The translations under genes and the position numbers were made by a program. The notes below the pieces were generated by a model. It did not search any database. It was not told the origin of the DNA and worked only from the letters and a program-made list of their open reading frames with translations. Positions 43,692-53,819 of a stretch of DNA of 64,000 nucleotides are shown one piece after another. Each line of letters opens with the position of its first letter. The stretch's first letter is position 1. Source of the DNA: Cafeteria roenbergensis (taxonomy: Eukaryota; Sar; Bigyra; Bicosoecida; Cafeteriaceae); assembly GCA_008330645.1 (NCBI GenBank), contig VLTN01000054.1:1-64000 (forward strand), given 5' to 3'.

Positions 43692-46016
43692 TTACTCGGT
43701 GGAGGGCTCGTCGCTGGCCTCTTCTGCGGGCGCGCCGCTGCCGCATATGAAGAAGCAGATTTCGTCCAGGATGTTCACTTGGCAGGGCTCCCGCGCAGCA
43801 GCGCCATCCATGGCACGGAACCCGGCCGGTCGCATTCGCTTCATGAGCAGGGATTCCTTGGCAGCTACGCGAGTCTGCGTGTACAGGAGAGCGCCCTCCT
43901 GGTCCACAATGGACCCCGCTGGAACAACCCATGTCAGGTGTTGCGGGAGGGAGGCAAGCGCTAGATTCGGGTACAGTAGAAGGGCGGCACCGCCCGGAGA
44001 GTCTGTGTCGGTGCCGAAGGCGCGAAGCAGCTTCCCGCCTCTGTCGTGAGACGGCTGCACCCCAGCCAAAGTGAAGAAGAGCTGACGCGTTGACAGAGGA
44101 GTGGGCTCCAGGGCCAGAGCCCTCGCGGCCGCTCGGTACGAAATCAAGCCGGGCACCACGCCGAAGCGAGGCAGCTGGGTCACGTGGCACCGCAGCAACG
44201 ACTCGTCCACTGCTGCTGCGCCCGCGCTCGCTCCTCGAGGTGCTCCTCTCGTGTCGTGGGTCGAGCCTGCCGCCCCCTGCTGCTGCCCCGACTTGCCCTC
44301 ATCCGCCACCGAGCGGGCCTCGCTCCTCTGCTCCCCCCGCCCCATGCAGCATGCCCCGAGGCCGGCTTCGGCCTCGCGCGCGTCGACCCCGTCTTCCGGC
44401 AGGCCGGAGTTGTCCAGGTCGTCAGTGTCGTCGTCGCTGGGAAGCGACGTCTGCGTCTCGTCCTCGTCAGCAGCGTCAACAACGAAGACGTCCGCCGTCG
44501 TGTTTCCTCCCTGCATCCAGTTCCGGACCCGGTCTTGAGACATTGCTCCCGCGAACTTGGACGCCAGGCCGCCGCGGACGGCGTCGTCCCCTCCCGCTTG
44601 CACGGCAAACGGCCTCACGAGCCTAACCGCGGGAGCCTCCGTGCCGGCGGGGAACTTGAATTCCTGCGCACGAAGACGCTCTGTCGCTGCCTGGCGCGCT
44701 GCCGCTGTCGCCTGGTGGCCCGACGCCGCGCGAGGAAGCCCCAGCCCAGGGCGCTGGACAGCGGGCCTGAACTCCACCGGCTGGGGCAAGGTGCTCAGGA
44801 GCCTTCCCGGCATGAGCAGCGACGCGGACTTTCGCAGGGCTGCCCGCTCGTGGCGACTGGTTGACCCCGACCACGGCGCGGTGAGGAATTCGCTGACGAT
44901 GGGGTGGGACAGCACTGACGGAGAGAGGAGGTGTCTCCATGAAGCGGGTACCAAGTCACGAGGAGCAGGTGATGCTGGGGTTGTTGGGCTGGCCGAACCG
45001 GAGCGGGCTGCTCTGGCAGATTCTGGAGGCGTCTTCAGCCCCAGCGCCTCCGCTGCGGCGCCAGGGTCGGCTTCAGCGGCAGGGGCAGGTTCCCCGAGTC
45101 GCTTCTTCGTCGGACCAGGCCCTCCAGCCAGCTGCCCGGCAAGCGTGTGCCCCTGGCAGGGCTCCTCTGCCCGTGGCGCTACGCCGTCCTGGCCTGTCAG
45201 TTCGTCGCTCGCTTCCCCGGCACTGCGACCCTGCGCAGCAGCAGCGTCAGCCGCAGCTGATGCCCCTGCTGCACCGCCAGGCGCAGCGCCGTCTGCTTCT
45301 GCTGCCGACGTGCTGGTCTCCTGAGCCGATGGGCGCAGCGACGCCTCGACCTGAGGAGGAGGCGCAGCCGCCCACGCCTCCTGAGGCGGGGCGAACAGCT
45401 CCTCAGGCTCCCCTGCCACGCTGCAGAACAGCTTCCTGTCCTCCGGGGAGAGCCACGACGGCGCACGCCCACCGTGCCCGCCAGACGGCAGAATCTCCGA
45501 AGCCACGGCGGCCGGATCGCCGGCCCACACCACAAGGTGAGCGCTCGCCCCGCCCTCCATGGCCTGCAGCACCCGCATGACGGGCACGCCGAGCTTCTCG
45601 GCGAGCACAACCGGGAGGAACGAATGCTGCCGCTTGTCCTTGCGACCGTCAGCGATGATGTGCAGCGCCTGGTGCACGGCGTCCGGGTTGAGCACCAAGG
45701 CGAGGGGCTGAACGACGGTGGACGCAACGTCCCGGTGACCCAGCGGTGGGGGCGCGAGGCGCATCGCTTGCGAAAGGCCGTGCGGCACGTGGTACCCGGG
45801 CACGCCGGGGGCGAGCGGCCGCGAGAGCGGCTCGCTGGCGCCTGCTGGGAAATCCGTCGAAAGGATGAGCGTGCCGAAGATGCGCACCGCCCGAAGCGAT
45901 TCCAGCCGCGGGATGGACCCGCGGGCCAGCTGATCGCGCACTCGGCGAAACGATGAGGGCGTGGACGGTTGGCGAGCGCGGTGGAGCGTGCGCCCCGCGC
46001 GTGGCGAGTCAGCCAT
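43692..46016 (-). CDS. uncharacterised protein, 774 residues
   Basis: Single-exon frame from an ATG at 46016. Not recognised. Two regions look folded: residues about 30-165 (AVRIFGTLILSTDFPAG, LALVLNPDAVHQALHIIAD, LPVVLAEKLGVPVMRVLQAM, AHLVVWAGDP) and the C-terminal 180 or so (LISYRAAARALALEP, LALASLPQHLTWVVPAGSI, ALLYTQTRVAAKESLL, LDEICFFICGS). Between them lies an Ala/Glu/Ser/Pro-rich disordered stretch with an acidic patch. There is no signal peptide or membrane helix. The WVVPAG...YTQTR segment faintly recalls molybdopterin oxidoreductases, but no cofactor motifs support that. Confidence 0.6.
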   Translation of the reverse strand: MADSPRAGRTLHRARQPSTPSSFRRVRDQLARGSIPRLESLRAVRIFGTLILSTDFPAGASEPLSRPLAPGVPGYHVPHGLSQAMRLAPPPLGHRDVASTVVQPLALVLNPDAVHQALHIIADGRKDKRQHSFLPVVLAEKLGVPVMRVLQAMEGGASAHLVVWAGDPAAVASEILPSGGHGGRAPSWLSPEDRKLFCSVAGEPEELFAPPQEAWAAAPPPQVEASLRPSAQETSTSAAEADGAAPGGAAGASAAADAAAAQGRSAGEASDELTGQDGVAPRAEEPCQGHTLAGQLAGGPGPTKKRLGEPAPAAEADPGAAAEALGLKTPPESARAARSGSASPTTPASPAPRDLVPASWRHLLSPSVLSHPIVSEFLTAPWSGSTSRHERAALRKSASLLMPGRLLSTLPQPVEFRPAVQRPGLGLPRAASGHQATAAARQAATERLRAQEFKFPAGTEAPAVRLVRPFAVQAGGDDAVRGGLASKFAGAMSQDRVRNWMQGGNTTADVFVVDAADEDETQTSLPSDDDTDDLDNSGLPEDGVDAREAEAGLGACCMGRGEQRSEARSVADEGKSGQQQGAAGSTHDTRGAPRGASAGAAAVDESLLRCHVTQLPRFGVVPGLISYRAAARALALEPTPLSTRQLFFTLAGVQPSHDRGGKLLRAFGTDTDSPGGAALLLYPNLALASLPQHLTWVVPAGSIVDQEGALLYTQTRVAAKESLLMKRMRPAGFRAMDGAAAREPCQVNILDEICFFICGSGAPAEEASDEPSTE

Positions 46017-46623
46017 CTGAGGCCAGCTCCCCGGCAGTGCGGAGCGGCGCCCTCTGGCGAAGGGTCGAACAACGACCGCAACGGGTCGCGCTTTGACCGG
46101 CCACTAGCACCGCAGCCGCTCTGTGTGCCGGGTGGGAGAGCCGCCTTTCTGCTGCGGCTGTCGCGCCTGGCCCAAAGGCTCTGCTTCCTGTGGAGCTCTC
46201 GATCGGCGTGGGAGTGGATGGACAGCAGGGCGTTGCCGCGGGCGTGGGCTTGTGCCATGGCGACCTTCCAGCTCGAGGGTGCCTTGCAGGCCCATCCTGT
46301 TGCGAGCGGGCTTGCGCGAGGCGCGCCGCAGTTGCGGCACGAGTATTGTGCCCCGGGGCAATACTCGCGTTGCCTCGTGCGCTGGTTGCTGCGGCAGTCG
46401 GCGGGTAGCTCTCACAGGCGCCAGTGCCGCGCGAGGAGACGCACAGTCGCGCGCGTGAGCGGCGACCACGTGGCGCAGTGACGTCCGCGATCGCGTCTGT
46501 CCCTTTGCGCAGGAGAGGCGGCCGTGCCACCTTGGCGTTGCAAGGAGTCAGGGCCAGCTTGAGGCGAGCTTCGCCCCCTTGAGCTGCAGCTGCTGACCCT
46601 GCCATCGTCAGCAGGACGGTCCC
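46017..46623. promoter_or_regulatory. divergent intergenic region, uncharacterised protein and acyltransferase
   Basis: A 607-bp gap between divergent starts; neither a gene nor a clear element was seen. Confidence 0.3.
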
Positions 46624-47658
46624 ATGGCTGCCGCCACCGAGTGGCTTGGGCCTGTCCAGGTGATGCGCGTGGTGGGCGAGGTTGGGCCGCAGGCGCGCGA
46701 GGCGCTGCGGATCTGGCGATCCCGGCGGCCGTCCAAGGCATCTGAGGCGGTTGTGATCCTCTCGTCCCTTCTTGGGATCGGCGCACTGTACTACGGCGCC
46801 CCGCTTGCTGCGTGGGCGATGATCAAGGCATCGCCTCGAGCGCGCATCCTCATGGTGCTTGCGGCGGTCATCGCCGTGTATCACCCGCTTCGGCGCTCCG
46901 AGTTCGTCCGAGGCAACCCCGTCTGGGAAGCGTGGCTTGACTACTTCTCGCCCATGGTGGTCCTGGATGGCTACGGCCCCGGCCAGGCGCCGCCACGAAA
47001 GGCCGTGTTCGCCATGGCCCCTCACGGAATATTCCCCTTCGCGCAAGCAATGGCCCTGGTTGGACGTATGCGCAAGGTGTTCGGCGACTTGCGGCCCATC
47101 GCCGCGACCGTGAGCACTCGCGTGCCCGGTCTGCGCCACCTCCTTGGGGCCACGGGCGTCGTGCCGGCGGAGCCCGCCGCCATCCGAGCTGCGATCCGCG
47201 ACGGCGACAGCCTCATGATCGTCCCTGGCGGCATCGCGGAGATGTACCGGGGCACGTCCAGGCGGTCGCAGAGCGACGTGTTCGTCGTCGGTCGCAGGCG
47301 GGGCTTCGTTCGCATCGCTGTGGAGGAAGGGGCGGCGGTGGTACCTGTGGTGGTCCTCGGCGCGTCCAAGCTGATGACGCTGCTGCCTTTCTCGCGCCTG
47401 CTCCAGCCCCTTGCACGAATGCTCCGGGCGTCTATTCTGCTGTTCTATGGCCGCTGGGGTCTGCCGGTGCCGCGGAGCCAGCGGCTCCTCTACGCGGTGG
47501 GCCCCCCGATCTGGCCGCCCCCTGTTGGCCCCGACGGCGCTGCGGCGGAGGCAGCGGTGGAAGCGGTGCACGCGCAGTTCGTGGCGGAGCTCAAGAGGCT
47601 GTTCGACAAGTACAAGGCCGGGTACGGCTGGGCTGGGCGGCGGCTCGAGGTGCTGTGA
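46624..47658 (+). CDS. DGAT2/MGAT-type acyltransferase
   Basis: Membrane acyltransferase of the diacylglycerol acyltransferase 2 family, 344 residues, one exon. Hydrophobic segments at about 40-60 and 65-85 form the usual N-terminal membrane hairpin. Then come the catalytic APHGIFPF (family HPHG), ATGVVPAEP, the VPGGIAEM box, RRRGFVRIAVEEGAAVVPVV (family RKGFxRxAxxxGAxLVP), YGRWGLPVPR and the C-terminal FDKYKAGYG. The site His is kept although the preceding His is Ala. The likely product is triacylglycerol or another neutral lipid at the ER; acyl-acceptor specificity cannot be read from sequence. Confidence 0.88.
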   Translation: MAAATEWLGPVQVMRVVGEVGPQAREALRIWRSRRPSKASEAVVILSSLLGIGALYYGAPLAAWAMIKASPRARILMVLAAVIAVYHPLRRSEFVRGNPVWEAWLDYFSPMVVLDGYGPGQAPPRKAVFAMAPHGIFPFAQAMALVGRMRKVFGDLRPIAATVSTRVPGLRHLLGATGVVPAEPAAIRAAIRDGDSLMIVPGGIAEMYRGTSRRSQSDVFVVGRRRGFVRIAVEEGAAVVPVVVLGASKLMTLLPFSRLLQPLARMLRASILLFYGRWGLPVPRSQRLLYAVGPPIWPPPVGPDGAAAEAAVEAVHAQFVAELKRLFDKYKAGYGWAGRRLEVL

Positions 47659-48075
47659 GCGGCGGCGCTGTGGGCTGGAGTGGCGGTGCGTGAACACGCT
47701 GTGTGGCGAGTCCATGCGTGTAGGCAGGCACCGACGCGGTGCGCGGAGTTGTGCGCGGCCGGCCGGTAGGGCTCACACGTGGTCGTGTTTCCCTGCTCCT
47801 GCGCACGGTTTCGGGCCCTGCACTGCCCCGTGGGGTTGGCGAATCCTCGCTGCACGCGCAAGCAGTCGTGGTGAAAGCGCACGCATGGCTTCGAGCGAGG
47901 GCCCAAAGGCTCGCACACGACGCGTGCCTGCCCCCGCCCCTCCGGTCCAAAGTCCCCTGGAGGCACGCCATGCTGGCCAGACTGCCTTCGTCTGCTGCCG
48001 GGTCGATTCGGGTGTCTGCGAGTCCGGCATGCCCCTGCGGATGCCGTTGGGACCCTCCCGCGCCCAAGCCACACG
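47659..48075. other. convergent gap, acyltransferase and atypical orphan
   Basis: A 417-bp stretch between stop codons; likely 3' UTRs only. Confidence 0.35.
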
Positions 48076-51000
48076 CTACGCCGTGTGCGTGGAGTCCGTT
48101 TCAGCCGCAGACGCACGGGTGTATGCCAGCACAACGCCACCGGCTCCCGACGCAGCCTCCATGCTTGCGGGCGTGGCAGCCCGCGTGGCAACCGTTGCGG
48201 CTGCCGGGGGCTCGCCAGGCCCACTCGCTGCTCCCTCCGGGTCGCTGGGGCTGCCACCATCGCGATGCTGCCTCGTTGCGCTGTCAAGGTGCACGGCGCC
48301 CATTGGGTGGAGGGCGCGGTCATATGCAGCTGGCGAGCGCGGCAACGGGCGCGGTGCTCCTGAGTGGGACTCCTGCCGAGAAGGCTGCAGCCCTTGGGAG
48401 GGGACGGACGCCGGGAGGCTGCCTGAAGATGACACCCTCGCTGCCCCGGAGTCCCCTTGGTGCCGGTCTCCAGTGGATTGCGCACCGGACGGCTGTTGCG
48501 CACCAGCCCCTGCATCAGACATTCCACCCCGGAAGAAATGGAACGTGCTGGGGCAGAGGGAGGCGATTTTGAACTTCGACTTCATCCTCTTGATGGAGTT
48601 AAGCCCCTGCTGCTTCAGGTCTGACTCTGGCTCCCCTTGCAACAGATCGTCGGCGGTCGCAAGGAACTTGCAGGCCTCCTCGCGCTGACTCCGCCGCATG
48701 CTAACGCGCGCTGAAGCAAGCAGCGCGGCCGCAAGCTTGGCGGTGTCTTTGGGACGGCACGCTCTCGCGAATTCGACGGCCCTAGAGCAAGCTGCCTGTG
48801 CTTGCTCCAGGCAAGCGCTCGCGGCGGCCGGGTCCAACGCGACCTGGCAAAGGAGCGCCTCCGCTTGGCACTTGAACGCCTCCGATAGGTCCGGAGCCAT
48901 GTGGCTTGGCTCCTGGCCATGGCATTCAGCCTCCATGTCTGCAATCGCGCCCGCAATGACGAACTGCGCGCGTCGCACATGGTCAATGCCGCGGTCTCTG
49001 GCAAGCAGAAGGCTTCTTGCGCCTCTCAGTCGATGTCGGACCTTCTCGGTGAGGGAGATGCCGCAAGAATCTGCCAGCATCAGCGACCACTCAGCAGCTT
49101 GGGTGTAGCACTTCCTCAGGTTTAGCCACTTGCTTAGGCTGGCTAAGCTTCCCGGTCGTCCGAGACCTAGCATCGCAGATTCGGCAAACGCGTTGGTCGC
49201 CTCTTCAGCCTGGGAGGCTGGGCCATCCAGAGCCCAACCTTGCCGGTCAAGGGCCCGGTGGAGTGCCGAGCTGGAAAACGATCGAAGGAGCGCCACTTCC
49301 TGTTTGATGACCTCAGCCGAGGCTTCCTCTTTGCAAGGCGGAACTGGTGTGCAAAGCGACTTCTCGAACATCAACTGGTTGCCATCATCACCAAGGACCG
49401 CGGCCAGACGGGCGAGTTGTCGCCGCTCGAGCTGCCAGTGCCTGTCTGGGTCATCTTCGGAAGGGGGGGCAGCTGCATCAGAACTCGCCGCTGCGGCTCC
49501 ATCCCGCACCCTCGTGCCCGAGGGGGTGGCAACACAGCTCGGCGTTGCCCTGTAGTGGGGCTGATCTGGTCTGGCGGCGCTGTTGAGCCTCTGCGAAAGC
49601 CCATCCTCAATCCACTGAGTCACCAGCTCGTCATCGCACAGGATCGCGTTGGCCAGTCGGATTCGATGGTCAATTCCCAGCCTCCGGCACCTGCTGGCCA
49701 CTGCCCACGCAGCAGCGCAGGCTCTTGGCCACCAGCGCCCCCGGAGTGACGCTTTCTTCTGCGTCATTGCTCTGCAAAGCGCCATTCCTGATACGGAACC
49801 AAGCCTGGGCAGGCTCGCGCACACCAGCGCGCGCTCAAACAGCGCATGCCCCTCGAGGGGCGCGTTCGGGGGGGTGCTGCTTTTCCGATCGGCGGCGCCA
49901 GAACGCTTCGCTTCTCCGTCCGTGCAGCCGCTTGATGCTTCAGCAACGGAGGTCGAGCTCTGCAGGTCCGGGCACAGCTCCTTGAGCAGGTGCCAACAAA
50001 ACCTGAGGTTGAGCGCACAGCTGTGCAGGCCAGCTTTTACCGCCTTGCGAAGCTCATACGGCTTGCTCTTGTTCTCATCGCTAAGCAAATGCAATTCGGA
50101 CCGAACTGCCTCGGCTGCAAGCTTCAGGTTTCGCTTGCCAAGGAGCTCCTCAGTCACAGCTACCTTTGACTTGTCAGTAGGGGAGTGGCCTGAGACAACC
50201 ACGTCGAGAATGTCGTCAGAGCTGACTCGCAGGTCGCGGAAAGCTTCATGCTCCTTGAGTTCATCGATGTGCTCCTGGGCGCGTTTTTTGCTGTGATACT
50301 CCGAATCTGCAGCGTCCGGATGCGCCCTGAGCCACAAAGCTCGGACGAACGCATCGGGCCGGTGAAGCGCGGTCAGATGCGGTGCATTCCAGAAGCAAGC
50401 ACCCCTGGCTGCCGAGGCAACGGGCCGAAGGATCCAGTCGTCCGAGCGGCCCAGCAATCGCAGTCCAGCGGCAAGTTCTTGCTCGTCGAACCCAGCTTCG
50501 CCAGATTTTTCGACGGCAGATACGCGCGGAGGGAACTTGTCGTCGCCAGGCCTCCTGATCTGTATGTTGCATTCCGGAGACGGCAGGCCCGTATGACATT
50601 CGGGAAGCAGCAGCCGGTGGCAGTCCGCAACGACCAGTCCGCCACTGGTGGTCTGGTGAATCTCCACGTCGAACGGAAGCGGAAAGTGGCTGGTTTCGAA
50701 CCCACCGGACTCCGAGCTACCACCACTGTTCGGCTCGAGGCCAGCTGCGCGTGCGCCGTCAGTTGCTGGTGCTTCGCGAGCCGCAGGGGCGCCGTAAGCC
50801 GCTGGTGCATCGCGAGCCACAGGGGCGCCGTAAGCCGCTGGTGCGTCGCGAACCACAGGGGCACCGTAAGCCGCTGTTGCGTCGCGAACCACAGGGGCGC
50901 CGTACGCCGCTGGTTCGTCGCGAGCCGCAGGGGCGCCGTAAGCCGCTGGTTCGTCGCGAGCAGCAGGGAAGCTGGCAGCCGCAGCCGCAGCACCCCCACT

Positions 51001-51936
51001 GTCGGTACGCTCGGGCACATGCCAGCTTCGAAACGAGACGGTGTCCAGCCGCGTCCGCACAAGCTTGCGCGAGGAAATAGACCGGAGGAACTTGAGAGCG
51101 TCCTTGAGACACTCCGTGCTGCTGCATGCGGGGCACGTCAGATCCCCCTCCTCAGCTTGCAGGTGGATGGACACTTCTGCAAGCGTCGTGCCAGCAGGCA
51201 GAGAGGTGCGCGGGGCAACCCCAACCAGCTGGGCCAAGCGCTCCGCGACAGGATGCGTCGCACCGCAGCAAACGTCACACACTGTCCCATCGTCGATGGC
51301 CGCCCTGCCGTGCCGGATCGAGGAGCCAGCAAATGCCAGCTTGCTGAAGACCACAACTCGGGCGCTGCCGCTGCCCTTGTGGATGTCGTAGCAGCGAGCA
51401 AGAGGCACTTGCAAAACATCGGCTGAAAACTCCTTCGCCACGAACCCGAGGGCAGCGAGTTCGCGAGTGAGTGCCTTGGAGCAGCTTATGACACTGTCCC
51501 CGTACATGTGGAACCAAATCAAGTCGTCCCCCTGGTCGACGTGCTCGGGCTTCCGCACGATTTTCACGAAAAGCTGTTCACTCTGGTCCATCTTCTTCGA
51601 ACCGCCTGCGAACCCGGCTCTCACCTGCTGCCACTGGCGGCCTGAGCCGCGTTCCGGCGAGTCGCTGAAGATGCGCTGGGCAGCCTCACGGGCAGTGGCC
51701 TCGAAAGCCTCGAGAGTGTCGCTGAGGACTTGCTCTCTGAACATGGGGCGCGCATTTGGGTCCCCCTGCGGGGCGCCTCGCGCGGCTCGGTCTTCCCATG
51801 CATCGGCAGGCAGGTCCGAGCCACCACGCGTGCCATCGAATGCGCATGTGAGATCCGTTCCGTATCTGGGAGCATCCCTGGCACGAGTCTGCGAGTGGCG
51901 GCCGAAGCGAACCACGCTTGTCGCGGCCACGGCCAC
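48076..51936 (-). CDS. atypical orphan protein, 1286 residues, with CxxC pairs and a 12-residue repeat
   Basis: Single-exon frame from an ATG at 51936. Residues about 225-300 contain CDVCCGATH and CPACSSTEC, a likely zinc ribbon. At about 322-393 a 12-residue unit (AARDEPAAYGAP type) repeats six times. Next is a beta-rich segment (FDVEIHQTTSGGLVVADCHRL) and HLTALHRPDAFVRALWLRAH, then about 500 residues of Ala/Leu helices with many Cys and Trp. The tail is disordered. The coding sequence is visibly richer in A and T at third positions (ctt, gca, aag, gaa) than neighbouring genes. No known family is recognised. The context gives no function; horizontal origin or rapid evolution are both possible. 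Confidence 0.6.
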   Translation of the reverse strand: MAVAATSVVRFGRHSQTRARDAPRYGTDLTCAFDGTRGGSDLPADAWEDRAARGAPQGDPNARPMFREQVLSDTLEAFEATAREAAQRIFSDSPERGSGRQWQQVRAGFAGGSKKMDQSEQLFVKIVRKPEHVDQGDDLIWFHMYGDSVISCSKALTRELAALGFVAKEFSADVLQVPLARCYDIHKGSGSARVVVFSKLAFAGSSIRHGRAAIDDGTVCDVCCGATHPVAERLAQLVGVAPRTSLPAGTTLAEVSIHLQAEEGDLTCPACSSTECLKDALKFLRSISSRKLVRTRLDTVSFRSWHVPERTDSGGAAAAAASFPAARDEPAAYGAPAARDEPAAYGAPVVRDATAAYGAPVVRDAPAAYGAPVARDAPAAYGAPAAREAPATDGARAAGLEPNSGGSSESGGFETSHFPLPFDVEIHQTTSGGLVVADCHRLLLPECHTGLPSPECNIQIRRPGDDKFPPRVSAVEKSGEAGFDEQELAAGLRLLGRSDDWILRPVASAARGACFWNAPHLTALHRPDAFVRALWLRAHPDAADSEYHSKKRAQEHIDELKEHEAFRDLRVSSDDILDVVVSGHSPTDKSKVAVTEELLGKRNLKLAAEAVRSELHLLSDENKSKPYELRKAVKAGLHSCALNLRFCWHLLKELCPDLQSSTSVAEASSGCTDGEAKRSGAADRKSSTPPNAPLEGHALFERALVCASLPRLGSVSGMALCRAMTQKKASLRGRWWPRACAAAWAVASRCRRLGIDHRIRLANAILCDDELVTQWIEDGLSQRLNSAARPDQPHYRATPSCVATPSGTRVRDGAAAASSDAAAPPSEDDPDRHWQLERRQLARLAAVLGDDGNQLMFEKSLCTPVPPCKEEASAEVIKQEVALLRSFSSSALHRALDRQGWALDGPASQAEEATNAFAESAMLGLGRPGSLASLSKWLNLRKCYTQAAEWSLMLADSCGISLTEKVRHRLRGARSLLLARDRGIDHVRRAQFVIAGAIADMEAECHGQEPSHMAPDLSEAFKCQAEALLCQVALDPAAASACLEQAQAACSRAVEFARACRPKDTAKLAAALLASARVSMRRSQREEACKFLATADDLLQGEPESDLKQQGLNSIKRMKSKFKIASLCPSTFHFFRGGMSDAGAGAQQPSGAQSTGDRHQGDSGAARVSSSGSLPASVPSQGLQPSRQESHSGAPRPLPRSPAAYDRALHPMGAVHLDSATRQHRDGGSPSDPEGAASGPGEPPAAATVATRAATPASMEAASGAGGVVLAYTRASAAETDSTHTA
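50757..50972 (-). repeat. 36-bp minisatellite in the orphan gene, six copies
   Basis: In-frame 36-bp units encode A-A-R-D-x-P-A-A-Y-G-A-P. The central units differ by only a few bases (Arg-Asp-Ala/Glu-Pro); the last is degenerate. Confidence 0.85.
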
Positions 51937-52439
51937 CTCGCAGGCGGGCGAGAGCGCACCGCCCGCATCGAAACGTCATCAGTTGCCAGGCACAGACAAT
52001 TCAGGTCTCACACGCGGCGTCTTTTGGGGCCCTGGCCTGGCACCGGGGCGGCTGGACTCGTGAGCAAGATCTCCCAGCTCGGCGCCGCCGCGTTCGCTTG
52101 CTCCCTCGGGAGCTTGTGTCGTCGCGGCCTGCCTGGCAGGAACCGCATACGGCAAATGGCTCATGCTTCCCGGCGTTTCCGCCCCCCTGGTCTCGAGGCA
52201 CCGCGGTGGTGGTGCGTGCCGGATGCGAGGGCCTCCCGACAGAGCGGGTTGCCCTGCCAATTGCGTGTTCGATTTCGGCGTTGCTCGTTTGGGGTGCCAG
52301 CCCTGGCCATCAGGTCCGCAACACTGGGCCAGATAGACGTAGGCGGGCTCGCATCGTCAGCTGCGTCGGCCTGGCCGTCGCTTCGCGACGGAAAGGATAC
52401 TGTGCCACACTGACGTGCCAGGCGGCTTTGTGCTGGGTC
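51937..52439. promoter_or_regulatory. gap upstream of the orphan gene
   Basis: A 503-bp stretch between the start of the orphan gene and the stop of the next minus-strand gene. It should hold the orphan's promoter; nothing specific was seen. Confidence 0.3.
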
Positions 52440-53582
52440 TCAAGCCTCGTCGCCCATGGCAGATTCAGCCACCATCCGCGCTGCGTGCGAGGTCCCAGTG
52501 GAGAGCAGGCCGCTCTTGAGCGCTGCTTCGAGGCGGCTGTCAAGCGAGTCTGGGCGGGCAGCACTCGCAGCAGCCGACCCTGCACCCGCTGCAGCTGCGC
52601 GGGGAAGCGAGGCTGCCAGCTCCCGCTGCGTGCGCTGGGCGCCCAACGGGTTTGCGGCCGCACTCTTGCGAGCGCTGCCTGGACCGCTGCCTCCCAACTG
52701 GGGACCGCCCAAGTCCGATGTGCGTCGATCGCGTGGCCGGACGCCCGCCCTCCGCAGCGCCGCAGTGGCCCGGGAAAGCATCCGCGCCAGGCTGTCCGCC
52801 CGCGCAACGGCAGCCTTTGCAACCGCGGCGTGGTATGCGGCGTCGAGGCGGGCAGCGTCACGCTCGAGCTCGGCCGCAAGCAACGACCCTGACGACTCAG
52901 GCCCGCCCAGGACCTGCTCCCCGGCGCCGCTGCCCGTGCTATCGCTGGCCTTGCTGGCCTTGGTTGCGGCGTCAGCCTGGGGCCCGCTCACGACCAGCAG
53001 GCTCCTCCGCACGCGGGAGTCGACGCTCGACCCCAGCCCCGTGGCGACTTCCTGCCTTGCAGCCCGCTGCCTTGGATCGTGTGCAAAATCAGGGTTGCCG
53101 ATGATCCACGATTCGTCTGCTCGAGGGGCGCTGCTTGCACTGGGCTCGGCCGGCCGGCGAGACGACACAAGCGGATCCGAGGAGCCAAGCCCTGGCAGCA
53201 CGGGAACGGCATCGCCAGCACGAATGGCCGCTAGAAGCTCAGTCACTTCGGCATTGGCTTCTGCAACCTCCCGCGCCCGCCGCTTGGCGGCCTTGGCCGA
53301 GGGCGCTTTTGCCCGGCGAGCCGGCGTCTCCGTGGTTGCGTCTGCCAGCGTCCCCGGCTCCCCCGGCTGCTCCTCCAGGTCGCCCCCGGTTCGCCGGTGC
53401 TCCCGCACTCGCTGCAGCTCGGAGTGGGCCTCGTTCCACACGGTGGATGACGGAATCGCAATTCCAGAGAGCTGCTTGGCTGGGGCGCCTGCGTTGGCAG
53501 CAACGCACAACAACGACGAAAGCGTCGCGCCCGGCGCGGCAAGACTGTCCTCTTTGCCGGGAGGACTCGATGCACTCGCCAT
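52440..53582 (-). CDS. uncharacterised, mostly disordered protein
   Basis: The frame from ATG 53582 (MASASSPPGKEDSL) gives 380 residues; the frame is open further upstream, but that part overlaps the promoter side of MEMO1 and is Arg-rich in an unconserved way, so the later ATG is preferred. Short helical stretches are seen near residues 20-60 (LSSLLCVAANAGAPAKQL, SSTVWNEAHSELQRVREH), 85-120 (AKRRAREVAEANAEVTELL) and 225-270 (AARLDAAYHAAVAKAAV). There are also single motifs such as ESWIIGNPDFAHDPRQRAA. The rest is Ala/Ser/Gly disorder. No family is recognised. Confidence 0.5.
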   Translation of the reverse strand: MASASSPPGKEDSLAAPGATLSSLLCVAANAGAPAKQLSGIAIPSSTVWNEAHSELQRVREHRRTGGDLEEQPGEPGTLADATTETPARRAKAPSAKAAKRRAREVAEANAEVTELLAAIRAGDAVPVLPGLGSSDPLVSSRRPAEPSASSAPRADESWIIGNPDFAHDPRQRAARQEVATGLGSSVDSRVRRSLLVVSGPQADAATKASKASDSTGSGAGEQVLGGPESSGSLLAAELERDAARLDAAYHAAVAKAAVARADSLARMLSRATAALRRAGVRPRDRRTSDLGGPQLGGSGPGSARKSAAANPLGAQRTQRELAASLPRAAAAGAGSAAASAARPDSLDSRLEAALKSGLLSTGTSHAARMVAESAMGDEA

Positions 53583-53819
53583 GCCCGATGGGCGGCGGCG
53601 TTGTGCGAGGCGGGGGCGCCGGACCAGCGCCGGCAGAGCCCGAGGCTGGCCTGCGACTTGGGCGGCCAGTGAGCACTGCCGCTCCGCTTGCCAGCCCAGA
53701 GGGTGCGGGCCGCGAACGATGGCCGCGAGGAGGGTCCGTGCGGCAGCACATGCTGGTGAGCCTGGCTGGCGCGGCCGTCGGTCGTGTCGCCGCCGCGTCG
53801 CCGATCGAGCCGCCCACAA
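53583..53819. promoter_or_regulatory. bidirectional promoter, disordered protein and MEMO1
   Basis: A 237-bp gap between divergent starts, among the shortest in the window; no element could be picked out. Confidence 0.35.
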
